From an uncultured Oscillospiraceae bacterium (GTDB lineage Bacteria > Bacillota > Clostridia > Oscillospirales > Ruminococcaceae): a stretch of 13,294 nt of DNA. The position numbers and the translations under genes were made by a program. The notes below the pieces were generated by a model. That model was given only the letters and a program-made list of their open reading frames with translations. It was not told the origin of the DNA and made no database searches. Positions 12,776 through 13,294 of this stretch are shown here, in pieces (position 1 is the first letter of the stretch; the number at the start of each line of letters is the position of its first letter). The stretch is from assembly GCA_958448395.1 (NCBI GenBank), contig CAUDDP010000057.1, positions 1-13,294 of the forward strand, given 5' to 3'.

Positions 12776-13294
12776 TTATTCTGTTTCAAAATGGGAAGCG
12801 ACTGTCTTCAGGTAATCCATAATGTGCAGTTGTTGCGGACAATGCTGTTCACACTGTCCGCAGCGAATGCAATCGCTTGCTTTTCCATTTTTCAGTGCCA
12901 GATTATCATAATAGGTGCTTTGTACGTTGAAAGGCTTTTCAATTTCTTGCATATCTGCATTGTACAATGCAAAATAATCTGGAATTGGAATTTTCTTCGG
13001 ACATCCGTCTACACAATATCGGCAGGTCGTGCATGGAATCGCAATACTGGCATTGATGATATCTGCTACTTGCATACAGCATGCCTGCTCCTCTTCTGTC
13101 AGAGGCTGGAAGTGTTCCATATATCCAAGGTTGTCAAGCAGTTGTTCGCGGTTGCTCATACCACTCAGCACCATGATGACCTGTTTTTGGCTGGCTGCAA
13201 AGCGAATTGCCCAAGAGGGAATTGACATGGCTGGATTTTTTGCTTTCAATAGGGTTTCCGCTGCTGGTGGAACAACCGCCAGTGTACCGCCCTT
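12776..13294 (-). CDS. Aldo/keto reductase with C-terminal two-cluster ferredoxin domain (partial)
   Basis: Only the last 172 residues are in the window; the frame stays open to the edge, so the N-terminal part of the barrel is missing. The visible part begins KGGTLAVVPP, a strand typical of the end of an AKR barrel. It continues with SWAIRFAASQKQVIMVLSGMS and the NREQLLDN helix, typical of this NADPH-binding region. Two ferredoxin-like motifs follow, CTTCRYCVDGC and CIRCGQCEQHC (visible residues 88-98 and 142-152), each giving four cysteines, so two [4Fe-4S] clusters are expected. This layout matches the ferredoxin-fused aldo/keto reductases (COG1453-like) common in anaerobic Clostridia. Substrate is unknown. 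It converges on gpmI and shares its terminator. Confidence 0.9.
   Translation of the reverse strand, partial: KGGTLAVVPPAAETLLKAKNPAMSIPSWAIRFAASQKQVIMVLSGMSNREQLLDNLGYMEHFQPLTEEEQACCMQVADIINASIAIPCTTCRYCVDGCPKKIPIPDYFALYNADMQEIEKPFNVQSTYYDNLALKNGKASDCIRCGQCEQHCPQQLHIMDYLKTVASHFETE

Overview
The window looks like chromosomal DNA from a ruminococcal Clostridium-class Firmicute (Ruminococcus sensu lato). The pointers are a secreted deacetylase ending in a type I dockerin, Firmicute-type ribosomal genes with the Prp protease between L21 and L27, AAAGGA-type Shine-Dalgarno sites, and moderate GC coding DNA. The genus is an inference; no rRNA is present.

Left part, minus strand, read from right to left (6982 down to 94): a strong promoter and structured L21 leader, rplU (L21), prp (L27-processing protease), rpmA (L27), a hairpin terminator, obgE (ribosome-assembly GTPase), mrnC (Mini-RNase III), yebC (translation factor/regulator), a DEAD-box RNA helicase with a DbpA-type RNA-binding domain, and last a secreted CE4 polysaccharide deacetylase with a C-terminal dockerin. 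All but the deacetylase concern making, maturing or running the ribosome. L27 carries the N-terminal extension that Prp removes, so substrate and protease are encoded side by side. The first 70 bases are a GC-rich, hairpin-forming stretch unlike the rest.

Middle, plus strand (about 6983-8631): a 380-base interval with a purine-rich tract, a 14-bp palindrome and a possible 36-residue cysteine-rich miniprotein. It is followed by a membrane-anchored VanY-like (peptidase M15) protein. This protein keeps the fold signatures but has lost two of three zinc ligands and the catalytic glutamate, so it is probably a pseudoenzyme. A terminator follows.

Right part, plus strand (8715-12761): a glycolytic operon from a clear promoter, pgk, a 74-residue membrane miniprotein, tpiA, an internal terminator, gpmI, then a bidirectional terminator. 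Together these enzymes interconvert triose phosphates and carry 1,3-bisphosphoglycerate to 2-phosphoglycerate; gapA and eno are not in view. At the right edge, on the minus strand, is the C-terminal part of an aldo/keto reductase with a two-cluster ferredoxin domain.

No tRNA, rRNA, CRISPR array, insertion sequence or phage gene is seen. Most of the window is ordinary core genome. The points most worth following up are the degenerate VanY-like protein, the cysteine-rich miniprotein, the small glycine-zipper protein inside the glycolytic operon, and the mutually exclusive pairing in the L21 leader.
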